A DNA stretch of 64,000 bases from assembly GCF_029846275.1 (NCBI RefSeq), contig NZ_JARVWS010000001.1:744001-808000 (forward strand). The letters are read 5' to 3'. Source of the DNA: Nocardioides sp. CER19 (GTDB taxonomy: Bacteria > Actinomycetota > Actinomycetes > Propionibacteriales > Nocardioidaceae). Below, in pieces: positions 19,901 through 29,800 of this stretch (positions are counted from its first letter, which is position 1; every line of letters starts with the position of its first letter). A model generated the notes under the pieces. That model had not been told where the DNA came from. It made no database searches and saw only the letters and a program-made list of their open reading frames with translations. A program made the translations under genes and the position numbers.

Positions 19901-21579
19901 TCCCGACCGACCTGGCCGCGCTCGTCAAGGCGGCCCAGGACGCCAGCGCGGCCAGCGGCATCGTCGCGCCGCCGCCGCCCTGGCTGCCCGCGCTCGACTC
20001 CGTGGTGACGCTGGAGCAGGTGCTCGAGCAGTTCCCGGCCGCCGTACCCGACCGGGAGCGCCTGCGGATCCCGTTCGGCCTCACCGACGTGCCCGCGGAG
20101 CAGCGCCGTGGGGTGGCCCTGCTCGACCTCGAGCAGGGCGGCAACCTGGGGATCATCTCGGCCCCGCGGGCTGGCCGATCGACGGCGCTGCGGGCGATCG
20201 CCGGCGCCATCGCCCGCGATGTCAGCCCCGAGGACGTCCACGTCTACGGCGTCGACTGCGGCAACAACGCGCTGCTGCCGCTGGTCGCCCTCCCGCACGT
20301 CGGAGCGGTGGTCACCCGCAACGAGACCGACCGGATGGACCGCCTGGTCACCCGGCTGCGCCAGCTCGTCTCCGACCGGCAGCAGCGGCTGGCGATGGCC
20401 GGCTTCGCCGACGTCGCCGAGCAGCGCGCCAGCGTCCCGGCGGAGCAACGGATGCCTTACGTCGTCGTGCTGTTCGACCGCTGGGAGGGCTTCCAGCAGG
20501 CGTACGACGACCTCGACGGCGGCCGCCTCGTGCAGGCGTGGCACCAGCTGCTCCAGGAGGGCGCCGGCGTCGGTCTCCGGATCGTGGTCACCGGTGACCG
20601 CACACTGACGGTCGGCCGGATGTCCACCCTGGTCGAGGACAAGCTGATGCTGCGCATGGTCGACCCGACCGACTTCGGCGCGATCGGCATGAGCTCGCGC
20701 CAGGCGCCCCCGACCCTCGCCGACGGCCGCGGCTTCCGGGCCGAGGGGCTGCGCGAGACGCAGGTCGCGCTGCTCGACGAGGACCCGTCCGGCACCGCCC
20801 AGGTCGCGGCGCTGCAGCGGCTCGGTCGCGACGCGGCGGCCCGTGCTGCGGGTGCCGACCGCGAGCGGCTCCCGTTCCGGCTCGACGTCCTGCCGGCCCG
20901 CATCACGATGTCGGAGGCGCTCGGCCTCGGTGAGCCCCCGGCCGGGACGACGATCCCCGTCGCGGTCGGCGGCGACACGCTCGCGCTGCGCGGCCTCGAC
21001 GCCGTCGACAACGGGCCGGGCCTGCTGGTCACCGGTGGACGCCGCACCGGCCGGTCCACCACGCTGCGGACGATGGCCGCCTTCGCGCTCGCGGCCGGTT
21101 GGAAGGTCGTCGTCATCACGCCACGGGTGAGCCCGTTGCGCGACCTGGCCGGCACGCCCGGCGTCCACGGCCCGTTCGACGCGGGGTCGGACCAGACCGA
21201 GGTCACCGACCTGCTCGCCCAGCTACGGGCGTCGGGGACACCCTCGCTCACCGTGGTCGACGACGTCGAGCTGGTCGGCAACGACGACTGGCTCGCCGAC
21301 CTGGTCGCCGAGCACCTGGACCGGCTGCGCGACAGCGGTTCCCTCCTTGTCGGGGCCGGCACGCCGGCCGACATCAGCAGCCAGTACCGCGGCCCTGCGG
21401 CCACGCTCAAGAAGAGCGGCTCCGGCGTGATGCTGGCGCCGCAGTCGAGCACCGACGCCGACAACTTCGGGGTCCGGCTGGCCCGGTCGGCGTACGGCCA
21501 GCCGATGCCGCCGGGCGGCGGCTACCTCGTGCGCGGCGGTTCGGTCGAGCGGGTCCAGGTCATCTGGCCCGAGGGCTGA
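16996..21579 (+). CDS. FHA-containing FtsK/SpoIIIE ATPase, EccC/EssC-like type VII secretion motor
   Basis: A 1527-residue protein. The N terminus (1-180) holds a ubiquitin/FHA-like region and an FHA-type domain (YAVGTTPDCDIRVAG near 127). Two adjacent membrane helices lie at about 297-338. Three FtsK-like ATPase modules follow. The first has an intact Walker A (GTTGSGKSE, about 721) and Walker B (LLIVIDEFAAL, about 822). The second (SAPRAGRSTALR, about 1055) and third (TGGRRTGRSTTLR, about 1345) have Arg in place of the P-loop Lys, so are probably nucleotide-binding but weakly catalytic or inactive. FHA-TM-TM-three-ATPase order matches EssC of Firmicutes more than mycobacterial EccC. It should export the WXG100 protein encoded next. 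No eccB, eccD, eccE or mycosin gene is in the window. Confidence 0.92.
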   Translation: MRLLITAVAGGRPVDLAVEAEDDARVADLATVIGRALGDALVPAPAGGPPTLRVVGSTPVDAPAPPLYLGARLLDPAEPLASSAVRHGSVLGVGERLPAGLVEPGGLVEVRITSGPGAGGVTRLDAGEYAVGTTPDCDIRVAGEGLPGVVLRLRVRTDGVVAVEPVPEVVGRTREVPRRSRPLPGPIVLGTREMVRPRKPKPGVPLPDGTVTTDPADDVPLVHLDRAPLDAAAAWEPGQVLGAGPALLELHPVTPPDASLSPNPAGENLDFNRPPRILPPVRTTAFTLPGEPTRPEKLPLPLALMLLPVLTGLAMWWFTRSPLSLIICALSPLMALSQFTSGRRQAKQRYAAELDTYLARTARIQQDAFDALVEERAARRRDHVDASETLLTAVGPRMRLWERRQADPDFLLARVGTADQSSEVSMRDPAREEHEGDLVWTAPDVPVVVPLAEAGVTGVAGPEPARLGLARFMLGQLAVLHSPADLDMVLLTDTAASPAWSWVRWLPHMRADLGDSELAHVGVDDESVSLRIAELLRMLDERTAAASDRSSLSAGRGATPAQPVLVVLDGARRLRLLPGVPQLLQEGPAVRMYFLCLDADERLLPEECQVVVDVAPDVATVRRTGHPTVEGVRPDLVSTAWAELVARSLAPVRDVSAVADGGTLPSSSRLLDVIRLDPPSEAAVLDRWRSVGRTTKAVIGEGGDGAFTIDIRHDGPHGLVAGTTGSGKSELLQTIIASLAAGNRPDEMNFVLVDYKGGAAFKDCNHLPHTVGMVTDLDGHLTTRALESLGAELRRREHQLAGAGAKDIEDYLAAKGPDDDPMPRLLIVIDEFAALVTELPDFVTGLVDIARRGRSLGVHLILATQRPAGVVSAEIKSNTNLRIALRVTDAGDSTDVIEAPDAAHIAKSTPGRGYARLGHSNLVPFQSSRVGGRPRGADAGADVRLRPVTFTTLGTPEREQVGAEQDVSVPTDLAALVKAAQDASAASGIVAPPPPWLPALDSVVTLEQVLEQFPAAVPDRERLRIPFGLTDVPAEQRRGVALLDLEQGGNLGIISAPRAGRSTALRAIAGAIARDVSPEDVHVYGVDCGNNALLPLVALPHVGAVVTRNETDRMDRLVTRLRQLVSDRQQRLAMAGFADVAEQRASVPAEQRMPYVVVLFDRWEGFQQAYDDLDGGRLVQAWHQLLQEGAGVGLRIVVTGDRTLTVGRMSTLVEDKLMLRMVDPTDFGAIGMSSRQAPPTLADGRGFRAEGLRETQVALLDEDPSGTAQVAALQRLGRDAAARAAGADRERLPFRLDVLPARITMSEALGLGEPPAGTTIPVAVGGDTLALRGLDAVDNGPGLLVTGGRRTGRSTTLRTMAAFALAAGWKVVVITPRVSPLRDLAGTPGVHGPFDAGSDQTEVTDLLAQLRASGTPSLTVVDDVELVGNDDWLADLVAEHLDRLRDSGSLLVGAGTPADISSQYRGPAATLKKSGSGVMLAPQSSTDADNFGVRLARSAYGQPMPPGGGYLVRGGSVERVQVIWPEG

Positions 21580-21599
21580 GGCCGTCTTTCCGGCGCCGA

Positions 21600-21625
21600 G
21601 GTTTACCTGGGTGGTGTGAGGGAAT
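21600..21625 (+). promoter_or_regulatory. SigF/SigB-type promoter candidate for the WXG100 gene
   Basis: GGTTT (21600-21604), 15 bp, GGGAAT (21620-21625), one change from GGGTAT. It lies in the 114-bp space between the ATPase gene and the WXG100 gene, 68 bp before the latter's start. Confidence 0.45.
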
Positions 21626-21693
21626 CAACACGATGACGCGCCCGATCGTCGGGTGCGCACCAGTGACGCTGACCCACCCTCGGAGGGGGAACC

Positions 21694-21960
21694 ATGACAT
21701 TTCTCGGTGCCGATCTCGACGACCTCAACGACCTGTCGAAGAAGCTCGACCAGGCGAGCACGTCGATCGAGTCCCTGAAGTCGGAGCTCGACGGCTTCGT
21801 CAAGAAGACCCAGTGGACCGGTCCGAACGCGGACAAGTTCCACGCCGGCTTCGACGAGTTCAAGACGAACTTCCCGAAGATCTCGCACGCCCTCAACGAG
21901 GCGTCCTCGGCCGTCGAGAAGCAGCGCCAGGCCATCGCTCAGGCGACCGGCGCCGCCTGA
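21694..21960 (+). CDS. WXG100 family protein (ESAT-6-like)
   Basis: An 88-residue helical hairpin protein with the W-x-G turn in KKTQWTGPNADKF at about residues 44-48. A heptad-like helix lies on each side (DLNDLSKKLDQASTSIESLK and ISHALNEASSAVEKQRQAIA). Length and turn position are typical of WXG100 substrates exported by EccC/EssC ATPases. A strong ribosome binding site (GGAGGGG, 21681-21687) suggests abundant synthesis. Only one WXG100 gene is visible, so it probably acts as a homodimer. The FtsK-like gene directly upstream is the natural partner. Confidence 0.93.
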   Translation: MTFLGADLDDLNDLSKKLDQASTSIESLKSELDGFVKKTQWTGPNADKFHAGFDEFKTNFPKISHALNEASSAVEKQRQAIAQATGAA

Positions 21961-22166
21961 TCCACCGACAGCGGACGGACCGGGCACACGCTGTCCCGGT
22001 CCGTCCGTCCCGTCGGAGGTGATCGGCACCGCTCGGCCGCGGCGGGATACCGCAGGCGGGCGAAAGATCGCCTCCGACGGCGCTGCACGTCACCGGTCTG
22101 CTCGAGCATGGACGCGGGCCTGCCGTCGGCCGGCCGCCTCGACGCCGAGCACGAGGACGGGGTGCG

Positions 22167-22814
22167 ATGTCGACCGCTGGTGGACGACCCGTCGGCAGGG
22201 GCCGTGGACAGCGCGGAGCGGTGCTCGGCCTCGTCGGCGGCACCGGCCTCGTCCTCCTGCTGCTCGCGATGCTCGTCGCGGTCGCGGCGCTGACGTTCTC
22301 GGTCGAGGTCAGCGGCCACTCCATGGAGCCGACGCTGCGACCCGGTGACCGGTTGGAGGTCGGCCCGTTCGGTCGTGAGGACGTCCGTCGCTTCGACCTC
22401 GTGGAGGCCAGCGAGCCGGGCCGCGGCACCCGGATCGTCAAGCGTGTCATCGGGCTGCCCGGCGACCAGGTCTCCATCGGCAGCGAGGTCGCGGCGCCAC
22501 GGGTCTACGTCCGCCCGGCCGGGTCGGCGGACGTCTACGTCGTCGACAACCCGGCGTGGCACGGGCGGTTCGGGACCGACACCGCGTCCTGCTGCACGGC
22601 GGACGGGAAGGCGGCGATGGCGCGGGCCTGGGTCACGGTGCCGCCGGCGTCGTACTGGCTGATCGGCGACAACTGGGGTGGCTCCACCGACTCGCGGGTG
22701 TTCGGCTTCGTCGCGGCGGAGGCCATCGAGACCGCGCTGACGTTCCGGATCCTGCCCGCCGGACGGTTCGGCCCGCTGACCAGCGACGCGCGGCTCGTCC
22801 TGCAGCCGCCGTGA
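22167..22814 (+). CDS. lepB: Signal peptidase I (S26 family)
   Basis: A 215-residue membrane serine protease that removes signal peptides. One N-terminal membrane helix (about 20-45, VLGLVGGTGLVLLLLAMLVA) precedes the catalytic Ser52 in SGHSMEPTL and the catalytic Lys92 in KRVIGLPGD. The conserved box GDNWGGSTDSRVFG follows near 170. All motifs are present. Located after the WXG100 gene and transcribed in the same direction, it may be a dedicated peptidase for the exported proteins of this locus; the pilins would need a different, prepilin-type enzyme. ATG 22167 gives a short basic N terminus before the helix. Confidence 0.93.
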   Translation: MSTAGGRPVGRGRGQRGAVLGLVGGTGLVLLLLAMLVAVAALTFSVEVSGHSMEPTLRPGDRLEVGPFGREDVRRFDLVEASEPGRGTRIVKRVIGLPGDQVSIGSEVAAPRVYVRPAGSADVYVVDNPAWHGRFGTDTASCCTADGKAAMARAWVTVPPASYWLIGDNWGGSTDSRVFGFVAAEAIETALTFRILPAGRFGPLTSDARLVLQPP

Positions 22815-22959
22815 TGTGACAACCTCGCAGGACTAGATGTGACAGGTGTCGCGGACACACGGTGTCGCGACCGACCGGCGGGCCGCTACTCTCGGCCCGG
22901 CCGGGGAGGGCTGGACGGGCCGGTGGGGGACGGGTCAGCGACGAAGGGTGTGACACCTC

Positions 22960-24273
22960 GTGGACGGGCTGTGGGACTGGCTCCGTGACTGGGCGGACGG
23001 TGTCCAGTGGGTCAGCTTCGCCACGATCCCCGTGTTCACCGGGGTCATCGGCTGGCTGATCAACTGGTCGGGCCTGTGGATGCTCTTCAACCCGATCGCG
23101 TTCAAGGGCGTGAAGGTGCCTGGCATGCGCGAGCTCGCCAGCCTGCTCCCGCGCAAGGTGCAGGAGGTTCCGGGCATCCTGCAGGGCGGTGTCGGCTGGC
23201 AGGGCATCATCCCCGCGCGCGCCGCCAAGATGGGCTCCATCGCCGTCGACAAGGCGATCGCCAAGCTCGGCACGCCGAGGGACTTCTACCAGCAGCTCGA
23301 GCCGGAGCGGATCGCCGCCCACATCGTCGAGACGTTCGGGCCCGAGGTGCCGGCTCTCGTCGACCAGGTGATGCGGGAGGAGCACCCTCGGCTGTGGCGG
23401 GACCTGCCGCAGGCCGTCCGAGACGGTGTCGTCGTCCGGGTGCAGGCGCAGCTGCCCACCATCGTCGGGCGGGTCACCGACGAGATCGGCGTCCACATCG
23501 ACCAGCTGCTCGACCCGAAGTACATGGTCATCGAGCACTTCCGCCAGAACCCGCAGCTCGTGGTCAGGATCTTCCGCGACTTCGGGCAGCGCGAGCTCGA
23601 CCTCATGGTCGCGTTCGGCTTCATCTTCGGCTTCCTGCTCGGCATCCCGGTCGCGATCGCCGACTCGCTGTGGCACTCCTGGTGGCTGCTGCCGGTGCTG
23701 GGCGTGGTCGTGGGGTGGGCGACCAACGCGCTCGGCATGTGGCTGATCTTCGAGCCGCCGGTGCCCCGGCGGATCCTCGGCGTGCGGGTCCAGGGCCTCT
23801 TCCCGCGCCGGCAGAGCGAGGCGGCCGAGGTCTACGCCCGCATCATCGCCGAGGACGTGATCACGCTCGAGCGGATCGGTGACCACCTGCTCGACGGGCC
23901 CTCCGGCGACCGCACCCGCGCGATGCTCGCCGCTGCCCTGCGACCCGCGATCGACCAGGCCGCCGGGCCGGTCCGTGGCGTCGTGCGGGTCGCCGTCGGC
24001 CCGCAGCGCTTCGACACGATCCGTGACTCGGTGGCCCGCGAGGCCGTCGGGCGCACGCTGATGCCGTTCCGCGACGCCGCCTTCAGCCGCCAGCAGGCAG
24101 CGCGGATCCAGTCCCTCGTCGCGCTGCGCACCAAGGAGCTGCCGCCCCGGGACTTCGTGGAGATGATGCGGGCGGCCATCAAGGAGGACGAGTGGATGCT
24201 CTACGCCCATGGCGCGATCATGGGACTGGCCGGCGGCTTCCTGCACTACTTCATCTTCAGGACGGTGGCATGA
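22960..24273 (+). CDS. DUF445 family membrane protein
   Basis: A 437-residue member of the DUF445 family, of unknown function. It has an N-terminal hydrophobic segment (about 17-40, IPVFTGVIGWLINWSGLWML), a middle pair (about 212-230 and 238-262, FGFIFGFLLGIPVAIADSL and LLPVLGVVVGWATNALGMWL) and a C-terminal segment (GAIMGLAGGFLHYFIF). The two halves look alike: each has a G-W-x-x-N motif followed by P-R-R or LLPRK and a long amphipathic region, suggesting internal duplication. Start GTG 22960 overlaps no other gene. The stop overlaps the next start by 4 bp, so the pair is co-translated. Confidence 0.85.
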   Translation: MDGLWDWLRDWADGVQWVSFATIPVFTGVIGWLINWSGLWMLFNPIAFKGVKVPGMRELASLLPRKVQEVPGILQGGVGWQGIIPARAAKMGSIAVDKAIAKLGTPRDFYQQLEPERIAAHIVETFGPEVPALVDQVMREEHPRLWRDLPQAVRDGVVVRVQAQLPTIVGRVTDEIGVHIDQLLDPKYMVIEHFRQNPQLVVRIFRDFGQRELDLMVAFGFIFGFLLGIPVAIADSLWHSWWLLPVLGVVVGWATNALGMWLIFEPPVPRRILGVRVQGLFPRRQSEAAEVYARIIAEDVITLERIGDHLLDGPSGDRTRAMLAAALRPAIDQAAGPVRGVVRVAVGPQRFDTIRDSVAREAVGRTLMPFRDAAFSRQQAARIQSLVALRTKELPPRDFVEMMRAAIKEDEWMLYAHGAIMGLAGGFLHYFIFRTVA

Positions 24274-25217
24274 GCGACAGCTTCCCGGATCCTTCGCAGG
24301 ATCTCGACGGGTTCGATCCCCGGGCAGCGGCACGCCGCTCGCGGGTGGGTCTCGACAGGCTCGACCGGCGCGGGGCGATCCGCGCCCTTCCCGGGCTGAC
24401 CCGGGTCGCCGGGGCGGCCTACGTCAACGCCGCCGAGTGGGGCGTGCGCACGTCCCTGCGGACCGGGCGGCGCGTCGTACGTGCGGTGCGCGATCCCGTC
24501 GAGGCGGCCGAGCTGGTGCGCGAGGCGACGGCCGCCGCGGCGGTCGTCGGCGAGCTGGCGCGGTCGGTGGCCTCCGGTGTGCCGGTCGGGCGGGCGCTGA
24601 TGGCGGCGGGCGAGGCGTTCGGCGAAGCCTTCGAGCCGCGGCTGGCCGCCGACCCTGCGGCACCGCGCAGCCTGCGGGAGCGAGGGGCCGACCTGCTCGA
24701 GCGGTCGCGCGACGTCTGGTCCAACGAGCAGGGCCACCCGGCGTACGCCCGGATCCTCGACGAGCTCGCGCCGGACGAGGGTCGGATCCTGCTGCTCCTG
24801 CTCCAGGGCGGCCCGCAGCCGTCGGTCGACGTCCGCAGCGGCGGCCCGGTCGGCATGATGAACGGCCAGCTCATCGCCCCCGGGCTGTCCATGATCGGCA
24901 TGCGCGCCGGGGTGCGGTACGCCGACCAGGTGCCGGCCTACCTCAACAACCTGTTCCGCCTCGGGCTCGTGTGGTTCTCCAAGGAGCCGATCAAGGACCC
25001 GCAGGAGTACCAGGTGCTCGAGGCGCAGCCCGACGTGCTCGCCGCCGTGCACTCGGTGCGGTTCGCGAAGGTGGTGCGCCGCTCGATCCACCTGACGCCG
25101 TTCGGCGAGGGCTTCTGCCGCACCTGCCTCGTCTCCGAGGAGCAGGCGGCCACCGAGGTCTTCCCCGAGCACGCCGACCCGGGCGAGGCCGAGGCGGCGG
25201 TGCCGCCGACGGTCTGA
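24270..25217 (+). CDS. Abi-alpha-like (DUF4393) protein
   Basis: A 315-residue soluble-looking protein. The N-terminal third is Arg/Ala-rich and helical. The central part has ARILDELAPDEGRILLLLLQ and GLSMIGMRAGVRYADQVPAY, and the end has LVWFSKEPIKDPQEYQVLEAQ and RRSIHLTPFGEGFCRTC. The LAPDEGRIL motif and the LTPFGxxF ending recall the Abi-alpha/DUF4393 family, some members of which have been linked to phage resistance; recognition is from memory and moderate. ATG overlaps the DUF445 stop (ATGA). A long extension of frame beyond 25217 in a different frame is not part of it. Confidence 0.65.
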   Translation: MSDSFPDPSQDLDGFDPRAAARRSRVGLDRLDRRGAIRALPGLTRVAGAAYVNAAEWGVRTSLRTGRRVVRAVRDPVEAAELVREATAAAAVVGELARSVASGVPVGRALMAAGEAFGEAFEPRLAADPAAPRSLRERGADLLERSRDVWSNEQGHPAYARILDELAPDEGRILLLLLQGGPQPSVDVRSGGPVGMMNGQLIAPGLSMIGMRAGVRYADQVPAYLNNLFRLGLVWFSKEPIKDPQEYQVLEAQPDVLAAVHSVRFAKVVRRSIHLTPFGEGFCRTCLVSEEQAATEVFPEHADPGEAEAAVPPTV

Positions 25218-25233
25218 CCCGGGACTCGGCGGA

Positions 25234-25953
25234 TCACTGGCTGTTGGTGTTTCCCCCGCCGACGACCCCGCCGACGAGCCCGCCGACAACCCCGCCGACG
25301 ACGCCGCCGACGGTCCCGACGACGGTGCCGACCAGGCCGCCGGTGGAGCCGCCGGTGCCGCCGGAGCCGCCCGTGGAGCCGCCGGAGCCGCCTGTGGTGG
25401 GCGCGGGTGCGGCCGCCTTCGTCGGGGTGGACGCGGGTGTGGCCGCCTTCGTCGACGACGCGTGCTGGGTCGACGGCGCGGCGGACGGCTGGCTCGTCGC
25501 CTTCGGCTCCTGGCGTACGACGTCCGCGCGGTGCCGCCCGACGGCGCTCGCCGCCGTGGGGGCCGCTGCCGGCGTGGCCGCGGCGTGGTCGAACGGACGC
25601 GCGGCCCGGTGCTTGCCCGCCGGCGGCGTGACGTAGGCGGCGGGTGCGGCGACGGTCGCGCTCGAGATGACGTGCGGCGAGGCCGGCGGCCGCCAGGTCC
25701 CCTTCGCCGCGCTGGTCGTCGGGGTCTCGGCGTGGTCGTCGGGCAGGGCGACGGCGACGGCGCCGGTGGTGGCCACGAGGAGCGCGCCGAGTGGGACCAG
25801 GTGGGCCAGGCGGGGGCGACGGGTGGCGCCGACGGGTGCCTCGGCGATCCGTCGGCCGGCGTCGCGGCCGCGGCGAGCGGCGTCGGGCTGGGTGAGGAAG
25901 AGCCACCGCGGGGTGGGCGCCGCGGCGTGCTTTCCGGGGTTGTGCTGGGTCAA
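25234..25953 (-). CDS. Single-pass membrane or surface protein with Gly/Val-rich tail, hypothetical
   Basis: A 239-residue protein with a basic cytoplasmic N terminus and one membrane helix at about 52-72 (HLVPLGALLVATTGAVAVAL). A long Ala/Pro/Thr/Ser-rich extracellular stalk follows, and the tail is built of GGSGGSTGG and VVGGVVGG repeats ending NTNSQ. No family recognised; composition fits a cell-wall-spanning or surface-exposed filament-like protein. TTG at 25953 is preferred because GGAGGAG lies 7 bases upstream; longer starts lack a ribosome binding site. Converges with the Abi-alpha-like gene, 16 bp between stops. Nothing else is recognised in 25954-26132 except the inverted repeat GGTCTAGACC (25985-25994). 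Confidence 0.7.
   Translation of the reverse strand: MTQHNPGKHAAAPTPRWLFLTQPDAARRGRDAGRRIAEAPVGATRRPRLAHLVPLGALLVATTGAVAVALPDDHAETPTTSAAKGTWRPPASPHVISSATVAAPAAYVTPPAGKHRAARPFDHAAATPAAAPTAASAVGRHRADVVRQEPKATSQPSAAPSTQHASSTKAATPASTPTKAAAPAPTTGGSGGSTGGSGGTGGSTGGLVGTVVGTVGGVVGGVVGGLVGGVVGGGNTNSQ
25255..25360. repeat. Short imperfect tandem repeats encoding a Gly/Val tail
   Basis: Imperfect repeats of 9-12 bp built on GCCGACGAC/CCCGCCGACGA run through the 3' end of the minus-strand gene 25234-25953. They encode alternating GGVV and GGT units. Boundaries are approximate. Such tracts change length by slippage in multiples that keep the frame. Confidence 0.65.
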
Positions 25954-26132
25954 GTCGGAACTCCTCCGCACCGAGAACGGGAGTGGTCTAGACCGTTCAA
26001 CCAAGCAGGTCGACGGACGTCGGGCCAATCCGGAGCGTGCCCCGGCCCACGCGGGGTCAATCGCGATCCGCTCGTAACGTGGCGCATGTCACGGGCGGCA
26101 TCCGGCGACCGAGAGCCACGCGAGAACGGTCA

Positions 26133-26157
26133 AAGTTGAGTGGAATGCACTCAACTT
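26133..26157 (+). promoter_or_regulatory. HAIR operator for HspR upstream of clpB
   Basis: Perfect 9-bp arms AAGTTGAGT (26133-26141) and ACTCAACTT (26149-26157) flank 7 bp (GGAATGC). The TTGAGT-N7-ACTCAA core is the HspR-associated inverted repeat and matches the site before dnaK. The clpB start is 80 bp downstream. Confidence 0.93.
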
Positions 26158-26237
26158 CTGGCGTGTTGGAGCCAATGAGCAGCACACTTTCCGGTGCTGC
26201 CGGACCAGTCGCACGACACACAGGAGCCACCACCACG

Positions 26238-28862
<2,625 letters not shown>

Positions 28863-28922
28863 CCCCCGCGCACCTGACCGGCCGGGCAGGGGCGGCGGGG
28901 GCGAGCCGCTAACGTCGGGACC

Positions 28923-29759
28923 ATGAGCGTCCCGACGTACGACCTGAACGACGGCACCGCCCTTCCCGCCATCGGGTTCGGTACCTACCCGATGCGCGGG
29001 GAGGACGGGATCGCGGCGATCGTCAACGCCGTGGAGACCGGCTACCGGCTGGTCGACACGGCCGTGAACTACGAGAACGAGACCGAGGTCGGCGAGGCCC
29101 TGCGCCGCTCCGGCGTCCCGCGGGACGAGATCCGGGTGACGAGCAAGATCCCCGGCCGCCACCACGCCTACGACCTCGCGATCTCGTCGACCAAGGAGTC
29201 GCTGCAGCGGCTCGGGCTCGACCACCTCGACCTGCACCTCATCCACTGGCCGAACCCGAGTCAGGGTCTCTTCGGCGAGGCCTGGCAGGCGCTCGTCGAC
29301 CTGCAGAAGCAGGGCCTGGTGAAGACGATCGGCGTCTCCAACTTCACCAAGGCGCACCTGCGTCGGATCATCGAGGAGACCGGCGTGACGCCGGCGGTCA
29401 ACCAGGTCGAGCTGCACCCGCTCTTCCCGCAGGAGTCGATGCGGGCCGTCCACGAGGAGCTCGGCATCCGCACGGAGGCGTGGAGCCCGATGGGCAAGCG
29501 GCAGGCGCAGTACGACGCCCAGCCGGTCAGCTCGGCCGCCCAGCGGCTCGGGGTCACTCCGGGCCAGGTGATCCTGCGCTGGCACGTCCAGCTCGGCTCC
29601 GTCCCGATCCCCAAGTCGGCCACCCCGTCCCGGCAGGCCGAGAACCTCGACGTGTTCGGCTTCGAGCTCACCGACGACGAGGTCGCTGCGATCACCGCGC
29701 TCGGTCGTCCCGACGGGCGGCTGTTCGGCGGCGACCCGGACGTGCACGAGGAGATGTAG
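28923..29759 (+). CDS. Aldo/keto reductase
   Basis: A 278-residue NADPH-dependent reductase related to, but distinct from, the enzyme at 391-1242. Motifs: IGFGTYPM, the catalytic Asp/Tyr pair in GYRLVDTAVNYENE, Lys in RVTSKIPGRHH, His in HLIHWPNP, GVSNF, and the cofactor loop VPIPKSATPSRQAENL. The substrate is unknown. A TAACGT box (28910-28915) lies 7 bp before the ATG, the spacing of leaderless actinobacterial promoters, supporting this start. Confidence 0.93.
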   Translation: MSVPTYDLNDGTALPAIGFGTYPMRGEDGIAAIVNAVETGYRLVDTAVNYENETEVGEALRRSGVPRDEIRVTSKIPGRHHAYDLAISSTKESLQRLGLDHLDLHLIHWPNPSQGLFGEAWQALVDLQKQGLVKTIGVSNFTKAHLRRIIEETGVTPAVNQVELHPLFPQESMRAVHEELGIRTEAWSPMGKRQAQYDAQPVSSAAQRLGVTPGQVILRWHVQLGSVPIPKSATPSRQAENLDVFGFELTDDEVAAITALGRPDGRLFGGDPDVHEEM

Positions 29760-29800
29760 CCCCCTCCGCAGGTGACTGACGTTGACAAGGGGACGGCACA

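Noticed and set aside
24311..24323. GGTTCGATCCC-like tRNA T-arm
   Set aside because: It lies inside the Abi-alpha-like coding sequence and no cloverleaf arms flank it.
24209..25636. Long plus-strand frame reading through the Abi-alpha-like gene end
   Set aside because: It is Arg/Gly/Pro-rich, out of frame with the real gene and covers the convergent gene's repeats.
25985..25994. Palindrome GGTCTAGACC upstream of the minus-strand surface gene
   Set aside because: Only 10 bp, no second copy and no clear promoter spacing around it; not enough to call an operator.
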